From the NCBI GenBank assembly GCA_964564285.1, contig CAZMBZ010000268.1:1-7227 (forward strand): a stretch of DNA of 7,227 nucleotides, given 5' to 3'. Of this stretch, positions 7,130 through 7,227 are shown in pieces. Position 1 is the stretch's first letter. Each line of letters opens with the position of its first letter. This DNA is from JAUWQU01 sp964564285. GTDB taxonomy: Bacteria; Planctomycetota; Phycisphaerae; SM23-33. The notes beneath the pieces are model-generated. The model worked only from the letters and a program-made list of their open reading frames with translations, was not told the origin of the DNA and made no database searches. The position numbers and the translations under genes were made by a program.

Positions 7130-7227
7130 ATGAAGCGAGCTACTAAACTGACATTTGGCCTGCTGGCCTCGCTGTTGCTGCTGGCGTTGATGGCCTACCT
7201 TGTCGGCTTTGACGAGACCGTCGAGGC
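7130..7227 (+). CDS. Start of a membrane or exported protein (3' partial)
   Basis: Only 32 codons are visible before the window ends. The N-terminus is basic (MKRATK) and is followed by one long hydrophobic segment (about residues 7-27, LTFGLLASLLLLALMAYLVG), then an acidic stretch (FDETVE). This is either the first transmembrane helix of an integral membrane protein or an uncleaved or cleavable export signal. An in-frame stop at 7112-7114 and no ATG, GTG or TTG between make the ATG at 7130 the only usual start. No Shine-Dalgarno is visible. The pattern of a basic start, a Leu-rich helix and then an acidic turn is also seen at the beginning of flippase-like (lysylphosphatidylglycerol synthase transmembrane, UPF0104) proteins, but so little is visible that I do not assign a function. 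It is divergent from the epimerase gene. Confidence 0.55.
   Translation, partial: MKRATKLTFGLLASLLLLALMAYLVGFDETVE

Overview
The window looks like a piece of a glycan-degrading genome region from an uncultured bacterium. The combination of a GH78-type rhamnosidase, a large secreted GH-D-like hydrolase and a corrinoid-methyltransferase-like member of the uroporphyrinogen decarboxylase (URO-D) family is typical of Planctomycetota, Lentisphaerota and Verrucomicrobiota. I make that placement from recollection of gene content only, with low to moderate confidence. A run of ten N at 922-931 shows that the contig is scaffolded, probably from a metagenome or draft assembly.

Layout, left to right: (1) bases 2-2112, plus strand: an alpha-L-rhamnosidase (GH78) whose 5' end lies outside the window and whose catalytic domain is broken by the N gap. 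(2) 2187-3206, minus strand: a URO-D/MtaA-like methyltransferase, convergent with the rhamnosidase. (3) 3410-5866, minus strand: a secreted 818-residue glycoside hydrolase with clan GH-D (alpha-galactosidase-like) active-site features. (4) 5999-6985, minus strand: an NAD(P)-dependent extended short-chain dehydrogenase/epimerase. (5) 7130 to the window end, plus strand: the first 32 codons of a membrane or exported protein, divergent from the epimerase. No stretch longer than 300 bases lacks a gene. I saw no tRNA, rRNA, CRISPR array, transposase or convincing terminator.

Functionally, the two hydrolases would release rhamnose and possibly alpha-galactose-like sugars from a plant or algal polysaccharide. 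The URO-D-like protein has the zinc-ligand pattern of corrinoid methyltransferases, so it could act on methyl groups removed from an O-methylated sugar, but no corrinoid protein is in the window and this is only a hypothesis. The epimerase and the divergent membrane gene may belong to an unrelated cell-envelope unit. The minus-strand genes are separated by 203 and 132 bases, so they need not form one operon.

The base composition changes sharply between the rhamnosidase (47-48% G+C in two hand-counted 60-base blocks) and the rest (mostly 65-68%). This suggests recent acquisition of the rhamnosidase or an assembly join. I found no clear evidence for a wholly new system. The most interesting points are the composition boundary, the divergent active-site signatures of the two hydrolases, and the methyltransferase beside them.
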